From positions 1 through 41,243 of the forward strand of contig DASWMO010000196.1 of assembly GCA_036399715.1 (NCBI GenBank): 41,243 bases of DNA, given 5' to 3'. Position numbers and translations under genes: made by a program. A model generated the notes under the pieces. That model worked only from the letters and a program-made list of their open reading frames with translations. It searched no databases and was not told the DNA's origin. The stretch comes from DASVSE01 sp036399715 (lineage in GTDB: Bacteria > Bacteroidota > Rhodothermia > Rhodothermales > Rubricoccaceae). Below are positions 33,922 to 41,243 of the stretch, in pieces; the stretch's first letter is position 1, and every line of letters begins with the position of its first letter.

Positions 33922-34257
33922 TCGCGACGCTCTCGCGGCTCCATCCTGGCAGCCTGACGAGGCGATTTGAGGCGCGGCGGGGCCTGTCGTCAAGCAGGCG
34001 GTCTGCCAGCGCATAGGGGTAAGAGGGCACTGCAGTGTCCTCCCCTAACATGTATGCACATTTAATCTTTGTAGTCCAAAATAGAGCAATTAGGCCGATT
34101 TGGTCATTTGGGTCGAATTGTGAAGGTTTGAAAGTTGGGGCCCCAGACCGCACTTTCCAGTTTTGCGGGGGTCTGCAACAACGTGGCCGGGCGGGAAACC
34201 ATAGCTGTGAACGAGACCGACTCCCGGCCTCGACGCTTCCCCTCATTTCCCACTGCC
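33922..34257. other. Intergenic region with AT-rich segment and dyad
   Basis: About 336 bp without a supported gene. It holds a near-palindrome at 34023-34042, an unusually AT-rich patch at about 34045-34135 in this GC-rich window, and an imperfect stem around 34147-34178. It is the probable promoter region of the small ORF and DUF932 gene to its right, and a possible junction of an accessory segment. Confidence 0.4.
34023..34042. promoter_or_regulatory. 20-bp near-perfect dyad (GAGGGCACTGCAGTGTCCTC)
   Basis: The two halves are complementary except for one symmetric pair. Position upstream of the 34258 gene and next to an AT-rich promoter-like patch suggests an operator. Confidence 0.45.
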
Positions 34258-34554
34258 ATGCTCTTCACGCTCGGTCTCGACCAGCCCGGCGACGGGCCTC
34301 TCGCACGCGACAAGAACTGCCGCGTCGCTCAGCGCTCCCCGCTCGACGACGACCTCGACGACGGCTTCGGCAGACTCGGCGACGAGTTCGCCAGCACCTT
34401 CGACGGGCCGCTCGCTAGTGCCGCCACCTCGGCGCGGCCAGCCAAGGCTGCGGCGGCGCTCTCGGTCCGCCTCGCGGTTCGTCTCGCACGGCCTGCCATC
34501 TCGGCGGCGCTTCGGGCCACGTTCCGCGCGCTCCGGCGCAAGGCGGGCCTCTGA
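34258..34554 (+). CDS. Small hypothetical protein
   Basis: 98 aa from ATG 34258 (MLFTLGLDQPGDGPL). The N-terminal half is acidic (DDDLDDGFGRLGDEF), and the C-terminal half is an Ala/Arg-rich amphipathic helix (AISAALRATFRALRRKA). No family is recognised. It precedes the DUF932 gene by 131 bp on the same strand; small ORFs before DUF932 genes are common in plasmid and phage-like regions. Confidence 0.5.
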   Translation: MLFTLGLDQPGDGPLARDKNCRVAQRSPLDDDLDDGFGRLGDEFASTFDGPLASAATSARPAKAAAALSVRLAVRLARPAISAALRATFRALRRKAGL

Positions 34555-34685
34555 CGCAGCACGCGGCAACAGACACGCACGGCGCCGCAGCGCAGCCCGC
34601 CGCTCATTCCTCCCTCCTCCGACGCCGTCCAGCCCTGTGCTAGGCGGCGTCGCTCTTGTTTCCACCTCAGACACGCTCTCCGACC

Positions 34686-35609
34686 ATGATGCACCTCATC
34701 ACGCCTTCCTCGAACGGCACCTCGCACGCGGGCCGCCCCGCGCCCCACATCACGGCCACAGTGGCCACGTCCAACACGCCCATGCCAACCACGCAGACCA
34801 CGGCCAAGGGTGCCCTCGATCCCTACGCCGCCATCGAGAAGCGCCGGCTCGTCACGCCGGACGGCATGCGGAGCAACGGCCACACCGTCCGGCTCGCCGA
34901 CGCCACCCAGCCCGGCGGCTGGCGCGAGTGCGGCGTCGTCTCGCCGTCCTACCTCCTCGTCGAGAACGCGGCCGTGCGCGACCTCGCCTACGAGGTCGCC
35001 GACCGCTCGGGCCTCGGCTTCGAGTCCGAGCGGACCTTCTTCGACGGCAAGCGCTACGGCCTCTACATGGCCGCAACCGAGAAGGGGCTCGTCGAGACCG
35101 TCGTCGGCGACTTCGTCGGCCTCGGGATGAGCTTCCAGAACTCGTACGACGGCAGCCAGAAGGTGCAGGCGAACCTGTACGTCCACCGGCTGGCGTGCCT
35201 GAACGGGATGCTCGTGCCGGACCTGCTCGGCCGCGTGGCCGTCAAGCACGACCCGTCAGGCGTCCACTGGGAGGACGAGGTCGCGCGCGTGCTCGCCGCC
35301 GTGGAAAAGGCGCCGGAGCGGCTGTACCGCTTCGCCGAGGCGGCGCGCAACCTCGCCTCGATGCGGATCACGGCGAGCCGGCTGCGGGAGATTCGCGCCG
35401 AGGCGCTGGCGTCGATGCCGGTGAGCCTGTGGGGCCAGACGGTCGACCGTCTGCTGAGCCACGAGGACCTGACGGGCTGGGGCATCTTGAACGCGGCGAC
35501 GAACGTGCTGTGGCACGCGGAGAAGCCGACGGCGGCGACGTACGCGCACAACGAGGCGGCGACGAGTGCGCTTGTGCGGTACGCGCTCGCGGCCGACCGG
35601 CTGAACTGA
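34686..35609 (+). CDS. DUF932 (phage/plasmid-like) protein
   Basis: 307 aa from ATG 34686. After a Thr/Pro-rich N-terminus (about 45 residues), the core has DUF932 features: VVSPSYLLVENAAVRDLAYE, FFDGKRYGLYMAATEKGLVE, VGLGMSFQNSYDGSQKVQAN and VHRLACLNGML. The family is found on plasmids, phages and integrative elements; its biochemical role is unknown, and it is often highly expressed. An intrinsic terminator follows the stop by about 35 bp. Confidence 0.82.
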   Translation: MMHLITPSSNGTSHAGRPAPHITATVATSNTPMPTTQTTAKGALDPYAAIEKRRLVTPDGMRSNGHTVRLADATQPGGWRECGVVSPSYLLVENAAVRDLAYEVADRSGLGFESERTFFDGKRYGLYMAATEKGLVETVVGDFVGLGMSFQNSYDGSQKVQANLYVHRLACLNGMLVPDLLGRVAVKHDPSGVHWEDEVARVLAAVEKAPERLYRFAEAARNLASMRITASRLREIRAEALASMPVSLWGQTVDRLLSHEDLTGWGILNAATNVLWHAEKPTAATYAHNEAATSALVRYALAADRLN

Positions 35610-35644
35610 CGGAAGACGATGAGTCCGGCGCGACGCCGGACGGC

Positions 35645-35671
35645 AAGGGCGCGACAGTGCGCCCTTGTTTT
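35645..35671 (+). terminator. Intrinsic terminator after the DUF932 gene
   Basis: An 8-bp perfect stem (AAGGGCGC/GCGCCCTT) with a 6-nt loop is followed by GTTTT on the plus strand. Confidence 0.8.
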
Positions 35672-35888
35672 GCAGGCCGTCGCCCACGCCTTTGGGGTCT
35701 CGCACGTGTCCCAGTCGCACTCGGGCTGCAGTGCGGAGACGCAGGTCCAGGCCTTGCGGCCGGCCGCCGCTGGCGTTCCCGATCAGGTCTGCTCTTGCGC
35801 ACCCTCGCGGATGGAGCCAGAGGCAGAATCCTGCGAATCCGCCCGTCCGTCCCCGTTTTGCACAGGCGGCACTATTCCTTTTTTTGAC
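35672..35888. other. Non-coding stretch between DUF932 terminator and helicase gene end
   Basis: No gene, RNA or repeat is supported in this interval apart from a T-run (about 35879-35885) next to the following hairpin. Confidence 0.3.
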
Positions 35889-35911
35889 TCCTCCCCCCTG
35901 AAGGGGGAGGA
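35889..35911. terminator. Stem-loop at the 3' end of the helicase gene
   Basis: A 9-bp stem (TCCTCCCCC/GGGGGAGGA) with a 5-nt loop abuts the stop codon of the minus-strand helicase gene. On the minus strand it is followed by GTCAAAAAAA rather than T residues, so it may stop transcription inefficiently or stabilise the mRNA end. Confidence 0.45.
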
Positions 35912-37834
35912 TCAGAAAACAAAGCGAAAGAGAAGAGGACTGCCCGGGCGCGGCAGCGTCTCTTCTATCACCTCTTCGTCCGTGACGAGCGCCGCGAGCG
36001 CTGCGTCAACGGCAGGCTTGCCCGGAGCAGGCTCGTTTGCCCCAGCAGCCTTCTTCCGGAGCCGCGCCATGAGCTCGGCGCGACGGAGTCCGGCTTTGCC
36101 CGCCTCCTTCAGCACATCCGCGACCATGGCTCGAACCCTCTCCGCTCTGGTGGTGCCCTTGAGCGTTGAGTCTTTCTTCTTCTTCTCAAGACGGATCCAG
36201 CCGTCCGGTTTGAGGTCGAGAAGGAAGTCCTCGTAGTCGCTGATCCGTCCCTTCGTGTCGATCCGGCGGACGGTCGAGTCTTTCTCGATCTCACGAACCC
36301 GGACGAGGTGATCGGCGGCCCCGGAGTTCGCGACCGAGCCGATCCCGCTCTCCGCGATCCCGCCCCGCTCGTCCTTGCGTGTGTGGCGGACGGCCACGAT
36401 GGTCATGTCGTCGCTGAGAAGTCCGCGGAGGGAGCGGTAGAGCATCCGGGACGCGCCGGCTGAATTCTCGGCGTCACCCTGGACGTCTGCCGCCTCGGAG
36501 AGCGTGTCGAAGACGACAACCTGGGCCCCAACCTGCTTCACTGTTTTTCGGACGAGCCCCAGCACCTGCGCCCAGCTCCGGCCGTAGACCTTCTCGGCGG
36601 TGAGAGCAAGCAGATCCGTCAGGTCGACCGCGCGCGTTCCGGCGGGGAGGCTTCGCTCCAGCGACTCGACAAACGACTTCCTCCCCTGCTCTGTCACGTA
36701 CAGGACGGGAGCCTGTCGGCATTTCTTCCCGAGGAACGTCCCACCTCGCGAGACCTCGGCGAGCATCGAGAGCAGAAGCGTCGACTTGCCGGCCTTGGAG
36801 CCGCCAAGGAATTGGGTGATCGTGCCCGGCGCGAGGAATCCCTCGACGAGCCACTCCGGGCCGGGCCTCGTGTCCTTGGCCAGTTCGCTGACGGGTACAA
36901 ATGTGAACGGCTGGGGAGGGCCTGCCGGGCCGGTCCAACGCTCTGGAAGGCGGACTGGCTCTGCTTGAAGGGGAGCATGTCCATCGTGGGCCATGATGTC
37001 GACGAGGGCCCTTACCGGTCCTTTGCCGAAAAAGGACTGCTTGTGAGCCTTACTCACGTACCTCATGTAGTAAGCCCCAGTCGATCCTTTCCCGGGCATC
37101 CACACTTCGCGGAACTGGCCCTTGAGCAGACTCTCCTGTTCAGCGGTGGGCCGCCGGTCCGGGTCGACGATGACGAGCAGGCCCTCCGGGGCGTCCCGGG
37201 GGGTAAAGACTTCCAGGTCTTGGAGGTGCCACAGGCCCTCCTTCGACCCAAGCGTCCCAAACGGGTCAGCCAGCGATGTGGCATTCAGACCCACGCTCCT
37301 GAGGTAGAGGGCGTCGACAGGGTCGTAGCTCACCCACACCTCCGATTCGTCGAAGAGGCCACGGCGGAAGGGAACGGGGACATCGTCCACCTCCAGGGCC
37401 GCCGCCGGGTCCGACTCGATGAGTCTCTCTGACGGGTCGAGCGTGAAAGCCGAAACCGGTCGGAGGTCTGAGAGCACGTTGAGCGGAGACCGCACGGTGA
37501 CGGCCCGGACGGCAAGAACATTTCCCGCGTCCATTGCTGGGGCGACCAGAACACGATCCCCCCCTGGACCCGAGCAGGATGCCCACTTCGCGAGACGCAC
37601 CTCGCGTCTCGATAGCCCAACGTCGTCGACGAGATAGCGGATGGCCTCTGGATCTACAGGAGGCTGTAGAAGGCCGGCAAAGAATCCTGTCGACAAGCGG
37701 TCTGCCGAGTCGGCGTTCTCGTCCGAGTAGTGCGGGTCGGTGAAGTAGCCTGGATGGGCTGCCAAAACGTCCTTATAGCGGCTCAGCAGGGATAGCGCGG
37801 CTGAGGGCGGCAGTTCGAGCGAGCGCGAGGACAT
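35912..37834 (-). CDS. RepA-like AAA/RecA-fold helicase with degenerate Toprim-like region
   Basis: 640 aa. An N-terminal half with primase-helicase character (a Toprim-like WVSYDPVDALYLRSVGL at about 167-183 and LLVIVDPDRR at about 219-228, without a clean Glu catalyst) precedes a RecA/RepA-type ATPase: Walker A GGSKAGKST (344-352), Walker B VVVFDTLSEAAD (439-450) and a downstream TIVAVRHTRKDE sensor region. The last 100 residues look like a winged-helix (RAELMARLRKKA, EEVIEETLPRPG). Such proteins load or act as replicative helicases on plasmids, phages and satellites. No integrase lies next to it, so the element may be a remnant. Confidence 0.82.
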   Translation of the reverse strand: MSSRSLELPPSAALSLLSRYKDVLAAHPGYFTDPHYSDENADSADRLSTGFFAGLLQPPVDPEAIRYLVDDVGLSRREVRLAKWASCSGPGGDRVLVAPAMDAGNVLAVRAVTVRSPLNVLSDLRPVSAFTLDPSERLIESDPAAALEVDDVPVPFRRGLFDESEVWVSYDPVDALYLRSVGLNATSLADPFGTLGSKEGLWHLQDLEVFTPRDAPEGLLVIVDPDRRPTAEQESLLKGQFREVWMPGKGSTGAYYMRYVSKAHKQSFFGKGPVRALVDIMAHDGHAPLQAEPVRLPERWTGPAGPPQPFTFVPVSELAKDTRPGPEWLVEGFLAPGTITQFLGGSKAGKSTLLLSMLAEVSRGGTFLGKKCRQAPVLYVTEQGRKSFVESLERSLPAGTRAVDLTDLLALTAEKVYGRSWAQVLGLVRKTVKQVGAQVVVFDTLSEAADVQGDAENSAGASRMLYRSLRGLLSDDMTIVAVRHTRKDERGGIAESGIGSVANSGAADHLVRVREIEKDSTVRRIDTKGRISDYEDFLLDLKPDGWIRLEKKKKDSTLKGTTRAERVRAMVADVLKEAGKAGLRRAELMARLRKKAAGANEPAPGKPAVDAALAALVTDEEVIEETLPRPGSPLLFRFVF

Positions 37835-38006
37835 CCTGAGGAATTAGGCGAGCATCGTGCTAGAATAGCGGTGACGCTACCAACTGTAGCGCGCACACGA
37901 GGGCAACCTTAAAAATCGTCTCCGCCGAGACAAGTGCCGTATTGAATAAAGTGGAAACGAGCCACTCTGCTCAGCAGGGTGCTTCCTGAACCCGGCCGAG
38001 CCGTCC
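37835..38006. other. Divergent intergenic region before HsdR remnant
   Basis: The gap holds the likely promoter of the helicase gene (AT-richer CCTTAAAAATCG and TATTGAATAAAG near 37909-37945). No convincing paired boxes were recognised. Confidence 0.35.
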
Positions 38007-38281
38007 ATGCACCCTGAAGCCAAAGCCCGCGTCGAGATCAATGCCCTCCTCGCCGCGGCGGGGTGGGCCGTTCAGGACCACAAGCGGATGAACCTCTCGA
38101 ATGGGCCCGGCGTGGTGGTTCTCGAGTTTCCGTTCCAGACGGGCGCGGCCGACTACCTCCTCTTCGTGGACCGGAAGGCCATCGGTGTCATCGAGGCCGA
38201 GCCAGGCGGATGACGCTCTCGGACGTCGACGAGCAGTCGGCAAAGCACCTCGTCGAGATCAGCGCCGCCCTCTCGACGTAG
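38007..38281 (+). pseudogene. N-terminal remnant of a type I restriction HsdR subunit
   Basis: MHPEAKARVEINALLAAAGW, then VLEFPFQTGAADYLLFVDRK and AIGVIEAE, is the start of HsdR, with the PD-(D/E)xK region: Asp in GAADYLL, and the usual ExK appears as EAE. The frame then shifts by one base near 38210 and continues as MTLSDVDEQSAKHLVEISAA before a stop at 38279-38281. Only about 90 of roughly 1000 residues remain, so it cannot restrict DNA. Confidence 0.8.
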
Positions 38282-38290
38282 ACTCCAGCA

Positions 38291-38593
38291 ATGACGGCAA
38301 CCACCGACCTTGCTACTGCGCGCGCTCGCCTCGCTGCGCTCCTCCTCGTGTTCCAAGCGCGGTACGATGTCCGTGCGTTCTGGGTCTTCGGTTCTTACGC
38401 GTGCGGCGAACAGACAGCCGAGAGCGACCTCGACGTGATGGTTGACTTCAATCAGGCGCCAGACCTCAACGCGTTCGTTGAGATCGGGCTCGACCTAGAA
38501 GAGGAACTCGGGCTCCGGGTCAACCTCGTCATGCGAGAAGGCTTGAAGCCACGGACGCTCCCGCCGATTCTCCGCGACCTCGTCCCGGTATGA
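38291..38593 (+). CDS. mntA: MntA-type antitoxin (minimal nucleotidyltransferase)
   Basis: 100 aa. The nucleotidyltransferase signature is FGSYACGEQTAESDLDVMVD (G-S and SDxD, D46/D48). In the characterised MntA/HepT systems the antitoxin AMPylates the HEPN toxin on a Tyr and so neutralises it. The stop overlaps the hepT start by 4 nt, which couples their translation. It starts 10 bp after the HsdR remnant, within a defence cluster. Confidence 0.9.
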   Translation: MTATTDLATARARLAALLLVFQARYDVRAFWVFGSYACGEQTAESDLDVMVDFNQAPDLNAFVEIGLDLEEELGLRVNLVMREGLKPRTLPPILRDLVPV

Positions 38594-38937
38594 AAGACAT
38601 CAGCCTCCGCGTCCAAGACATGCTCGATGCGATGAGCGCGGCCGAGCGGTTCATAGTGGGGATGACGGTCGAGGAGGTCGCCAACGACGAGAAGACGCTC
38701 TATGCCGTCATACGGGCCTTCGAGATTATTGGGGAGGCAGCCAATCACGTGCCGAGCGAGGTCCGAGCGCAGGCCCCCGAGGTCAGCTGGCGGGGGATAG
38801 CCGGGATGCGCGACCGGCTCATCCATGAGTATCGCGAGGTCGACGCTAAAACAGCATGTGCGGCTATATGGAATCGTTTTCCTATAGAGAGGCCCGTCCT
38901 CCTCCGGCTCCTCAACGTATTGAGCACCCAGGGATGA
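38590..38937 (+). CDS. hepT: HepT-type HEPN ribonuclease toxin
   Basis: 115 aa, helical HEPN (DUF86) protein. The catalytic RX4HXY motif is complete: R74 DRLI H79 E Y81. The Tyr is the known AMPylation site by MntA. The N-terminal helix pattern (RVQDMLDAMSAAERFI) and AVIRAFEIIGEAANHVP are typical. It should cleave RNA or tRNA when freed from MntA. Confidence 0.9.
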   Translation: MKDISLRVQDMLDAMSAAERFIVGMTVEEVANDEKTLYAVIRAFEIIGEAANHVPSEVRAQAPEVSWRGIAGMRDRLIHEYREVDAKTACAAIWNRFPIERPVLLRLLNVLSTQG

Positions 38938-39196
38938 TGCCCTTGAGGGCAGGGGTGAGGGCGCGACGCGTTCCCCAAGTGCCCGACCTTGGATGGTATC
39001 TTCGCGCGAGCGGCGCTCTTCACTTCGGGTCTATGACACTCCGTAGCTGGCGACGATCAAGGTTCGCAACAGCGGCGACATCAGCGGGAACAAGGCTTTC
39101 TGCCACCCTAGGCGTCTAGTTGCCGGCCTCTCTAAAGGCAGCCAGTTCAGGTTCTTCGAGCGCGTCTTTTCTCTGATCCCTCGCCTGCTCTTCCTC
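38938..39196. other. Intergenic region before dndC
   Basis: The 259-bp gap has no supported gene. On the plus strand, the dndC frame is open for about 50 codons upstream of its ATG without a recognisable match; I treat this as non-coding. A dndB gene, which often precedes dndC, is not present here. Confidence 0.35.
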
Positions 39197-40648
39197 ATGG
39201 CGGACTTCCCCCCCCCCGACCTCAAGCGGATCATCGCCGACATTCAGGCAACCTACCGGGACCACTCCTATCCCTGGGTCCTCGGCTATTCCGGCGGTAA
39301 GGACTCGACGGCTGCCCTCCAACTAGTCTGGCTCGCGATCGCCGGGCTCGACCCGGCCGAGCGGACCAAGACAGTCCACGTCATCTCAACAGACACGCTA
39401 GTCGAGACACCCGTCATTGTCGATCACGTCAACGGTACACTCTCTAAGATCGACCGGGCCGCCGCCGAACAGGGGATGCCATTCACGACGCACCTCCTCT
39501 CGCCGACCGTCGAGGACTCGTTCTGGGTCAATCTGATCGGTAAGGGCTACCCAGCCCCGACGAGCATCTTCCGGTGGTGTACCGACCGGCTCAAGATTAA
39601 GCCGTCCAACCAGTTCATCCAGCGCCAAGTCAGCGAACACGGCGAAGTCATCCTTGCCCTTGGAGTCCGTCGCGGCGAGAGTGCGACCCGCGATCAGGTC
39701 ATCAACATGCACCGTATCGCGGGCAAGCGGCTCGCTCGACACGGCCAACTCCACGGGGCTTGGGTCCTCATGCCCATCGAGGAATTCGCCGTCGATGACG
39801 TCTGGCGCTTTCTCCTCACGACCCGCTCACCTTGGGGCGGAGACAACCGCCAACTCTCGAACCTCTACCAATCGGCCCAGGACGGCGAGTGCCCGCTCGT
39901 CGTCGATGACCTCACGTCGTCGTGCGGAAACAGCCGGTTCGGCTGCTGGACTTGTACGGTCGTCGAGCGGGACAAGTCGATGGAGGCGGTCATCGAGAAC
40001 GGGGAAACCTGGCTCACCCCGCTCCTCGAGTTCAGGGACTGGCTGGCCGCCAGCCAGAACCCCGAAGTCAAACCGCAGACGCGCGAATTCCGCGGCCGAA
40101 ACGGCCAGGTCCGAGTCTCGAAAGCGGGGAACATCCTCTGGCGGACCTACACGCTGGACTTCTGCAAGGACGCCCTTCGCAGGCTCCTTGAGACCCAACG
40201 CCGCGTCCAAGAGCACGACCCCACGTTCGAACTGATCTCTGAGGCCGAACTCCGAACTATCCGGCACCTCTGGCGTACCGAGCGGCACGACTGGGGCGAT
40301 TCCCTTCCTCAGATCCACGCCGAAGCTACAAGGGCCATGTGGCGATGGGAACGGGACGACGCCGGCTCGCCGGGGGAGCTCGAGGCCGAGGCGCTCATCG
40401 AGGCCGCCGACCGCCACGGTGTCCCGCCCGACCTCATGCGTCAACTCGTCGCGGCCGAGTGGCTGCACTACGGTATGCGGCGGCGAGCCCAGATCCACAA
40501 GAAGATCGCGGGCGTGTTCAATCGCGACTGGCGGTCCCTAGACGAGGTCCGGGCCGCCGCGCTCGCCGCCGTTCCGGGGCCGGACGAGGTCTCTAGCCCG
40601 GACCTAACGCTGGAAGGTGAGACCACAGCAGCCGGTGCAACGGTCTAA
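39197..40648 (+). CDS. dndC: DndC-like phosphorothioation protein (PAPS reductase/ATP pyrophosphatase family)
   Basis: 483 aa. A PP-loop (LGYSGGKDSTAALQ, S32-T38) gives the ATP pyrophosphatase domain that activates the DNA or a carrier for sulfur. RFGCWTCTVVERDK contributes Cys residues likely to bind a cluster, and IFRWCTDRLK adds another. The DndC family puts sulfur into the DNA backbone (phosphorothioation) with DndD, DndE and a cysteine desulfurase. It is two bases from the dndD start, so both form one operon. Length is close to other DndC proteins. Confidence 0.9.
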   Translation: MADFPPPDLKRIIADIQATYRDHSYPWVLGYSGGKDSTAALQLVWLAIAGLDPAERTKTVHVISTDTLVETPVIVDHVNGTLSKIDRAAAEQGMPFTTHLLSPTVEDSFWVNLIGKGYPAPTSIFRWCTDRLKIKPSNQFIQRQVSEHGEVILALGVRRGESATRDQVINMHRIAGKRLARHGQLHGAWVLMPIEEFAVDDVWRFLLTTRSPWGGDNRQLSNLYQSAQDGECPLVVDDLTSSCGNSRFGCWTCTVVERDKSMEAVIENGETWLTPLLEFRDWLAASQNPEVKPQTREFRGRNGQVRVSKAGNILWRTYTLDFCKDALRRLLETQRRVQEHDPTFELISEAELRTIRHLWRTERHDWGDSLPQIHAEATRAMWRWERDDAGSPGELEAEALIEAADRHGVPPDLMRQLVAAEWLHYGMRRRAQIHKKIAGVFNRDWRSLDEVRAAALAAVPGPDEVSSPDLTLEGETTAAGATV

Positions 40649-40650
40649 AC

Positions 40651-41243
40651 ATGATCCTACGATCCGTCACCTTCACAGACTTTGGCGTCTACGGCGGGAC
40701 ACAGACGCTCGACCTCACCCCCGACGCTGAGGGTGATTACGATCGCCCCATCGTCCTCTTTCGGGGAAAGAATGGGGTCGGAAAGACGACGTTCGTTGAG
40801 GGCGTCCGACTTGCCCTCCACGGATCGCTCGCACTTGGTCCCCGGATTTCGCGGAAGGCGTACGAGCACCACCTCCGCCGGCGTATCCACCGGCCGGCCT
40901 CGGACGTCATAGTGCCACCTTTAGGAGCCTCCGTCCGAGTCGTTCTGGAGCTTGTCCGGGATGGGGAGCACCACGTCTACGAAGTTCTGCGCGAGTGGCG
41001 CTCGACGGGTATAGGGTTGACAGAGTCCGTCTCGGTCTTCGAGGACGACGCACCCCCGGCCTACGTCGCGCCCGATGACTACGATGCCTTCCTCAGAGAG
41101 CTCGTCCCGGCCGTCTCAGGAGACCTCTTCTTCTTTGATGGCGAGAAGCTCGACCTTCTAGTTAATGACGAGGCGGCCGACGAGGCCATGAGAGGCGCCG
41201 TCGAGCAGCTCTTAGGCCTTCACCTCGTCTCGCTCCTGGACAC
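40651..41243 (+). CDS. dndD: DndD-like SMC-type ATPase (partial, N-terminal part)
   Basis: At least 197 aa, running off the right edge. MILRSVTFTDFGVYGGTQTL and FRGKNGVGKTTFVEGVRLAL (Walker A GKNGVGKTT, 39-47) are the RecF/SMC-type N-terminus, and LFFFDGEKLD is characteristic of DndD. It would work with DndC in placing phosphorothioate marks. The coiled coil and Walker B region lie outside the window. Confidence 0.88.
   Translation, partial: MILRSVTFTDFGVYGGTQTLDLTPDAEGDYDRPIVLFRGKNGVGKTTFVEGVRLALHGSLALGPRISRKAYEHHLRRRIHRPASDVIVPPLGASVRVVLELVRDGEHHVYEVLREWRSTGIGLTESVSVFEDDAPPAYVAPDDYDAFLRELVPAVSGDLFFFDGEKLDLLVNDEAADEAMRGAVEQLLGLHLVSLLD

Noticed and set aside
1..41243. CRISPR array, tRNA or rRNA genes
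   Set aside because: No regularly spaced direct repeats and no recognisable tRNA or rRNA sequence were seen on either strand; a tRNA scan was not possible.

Overview
The window is high-GC bacterial DNA with few canonical Shine-Dalgarno sites. Several upstream regions carry a TACCTTC box that resembles the TAnnTTTG -7 element of the Bacteroidota group. Together with the gene families present, this suggests a GC-rich Bacteroidota/Rhodothermota-type bacterium. That assignment is an inference; no rRNA or other taxonomic marker is present.

Layout. (1) 1-14.6 kb, minus strand: an ABC-type toxin complex (Tc) locus. tcA (about 2450 aa) is followed by a fused tcB-tcC gene that runs off the left edge; its variable C-terminal tip carries an AHH/HNH-nuclease-like motif. 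(2) 14.9-16.2 kb, minus strand: a LuxR-type regulator with a degenerate receiver and an orphan UmuD-like S24 peptidase. (3) 16.39-17.68 kb: an IS3-family insertion sequence with 36-bp terminal inverted repeats and an A7G frameshift signal. (4) 17.9-22.8 kb, minus strand: a compact three-gene operon encoding a retron-like reverse transcriptase with a large C-terminal extension that looks like a degenerate GHKL ATPase, a 130-aa alpha/beta protein, and a 603-aa protein with an intact central receiver domain. This is the strongest candidate for an undescribed system. (5) 23.1-26.9 kb: a tyrosine integrase, an unknown protein, an HTH/excisionase-like protein and a II/X-family replication protein. 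This is an integrated element whose right end abuts a truncated SDR gene. (6) 27.2-33.9 kb: a mostly housekeeping-like stretch with two cupins sharing a duplicated promoter/leader, a frameshifted lipoprotein, an SRPBCC protein, a DraRnl-type RNA ligase, an AEP-primase-like protein, a 2H phosphoesterase (ThpR), and a divergent XRE regulator/membrane protein pair with an operator-like repeat. (7) 34-37.9 kb: plasmid- or phage-type genes (DUF932 and a RepA-like helicase). (8) 38-41.2 kb: a defence island with an HsdR remnant, an MntA/HepT toxin-antitoxin pair, and dndC followed by the start of dndD (DNA phosphorothioation), cut by the right edge.

How the parts relate. tcA and tcBC should give the translocation pore and the cocoon/toxin component of one injection machine. 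The RT operon is translationally coupled (RT and the 130-aa gene overlap by 4 nt, and the third gene follows 10 nt later), so its products probably act together, perhaps as an RT-based sensor feeding a receiver protein. RNA ligase, AEP-like protein and ThpR lie on one strand and all point to nucleic-acid end processing. The two mobile regions and the right-edge defence genes suggest an accessory region of the genome.
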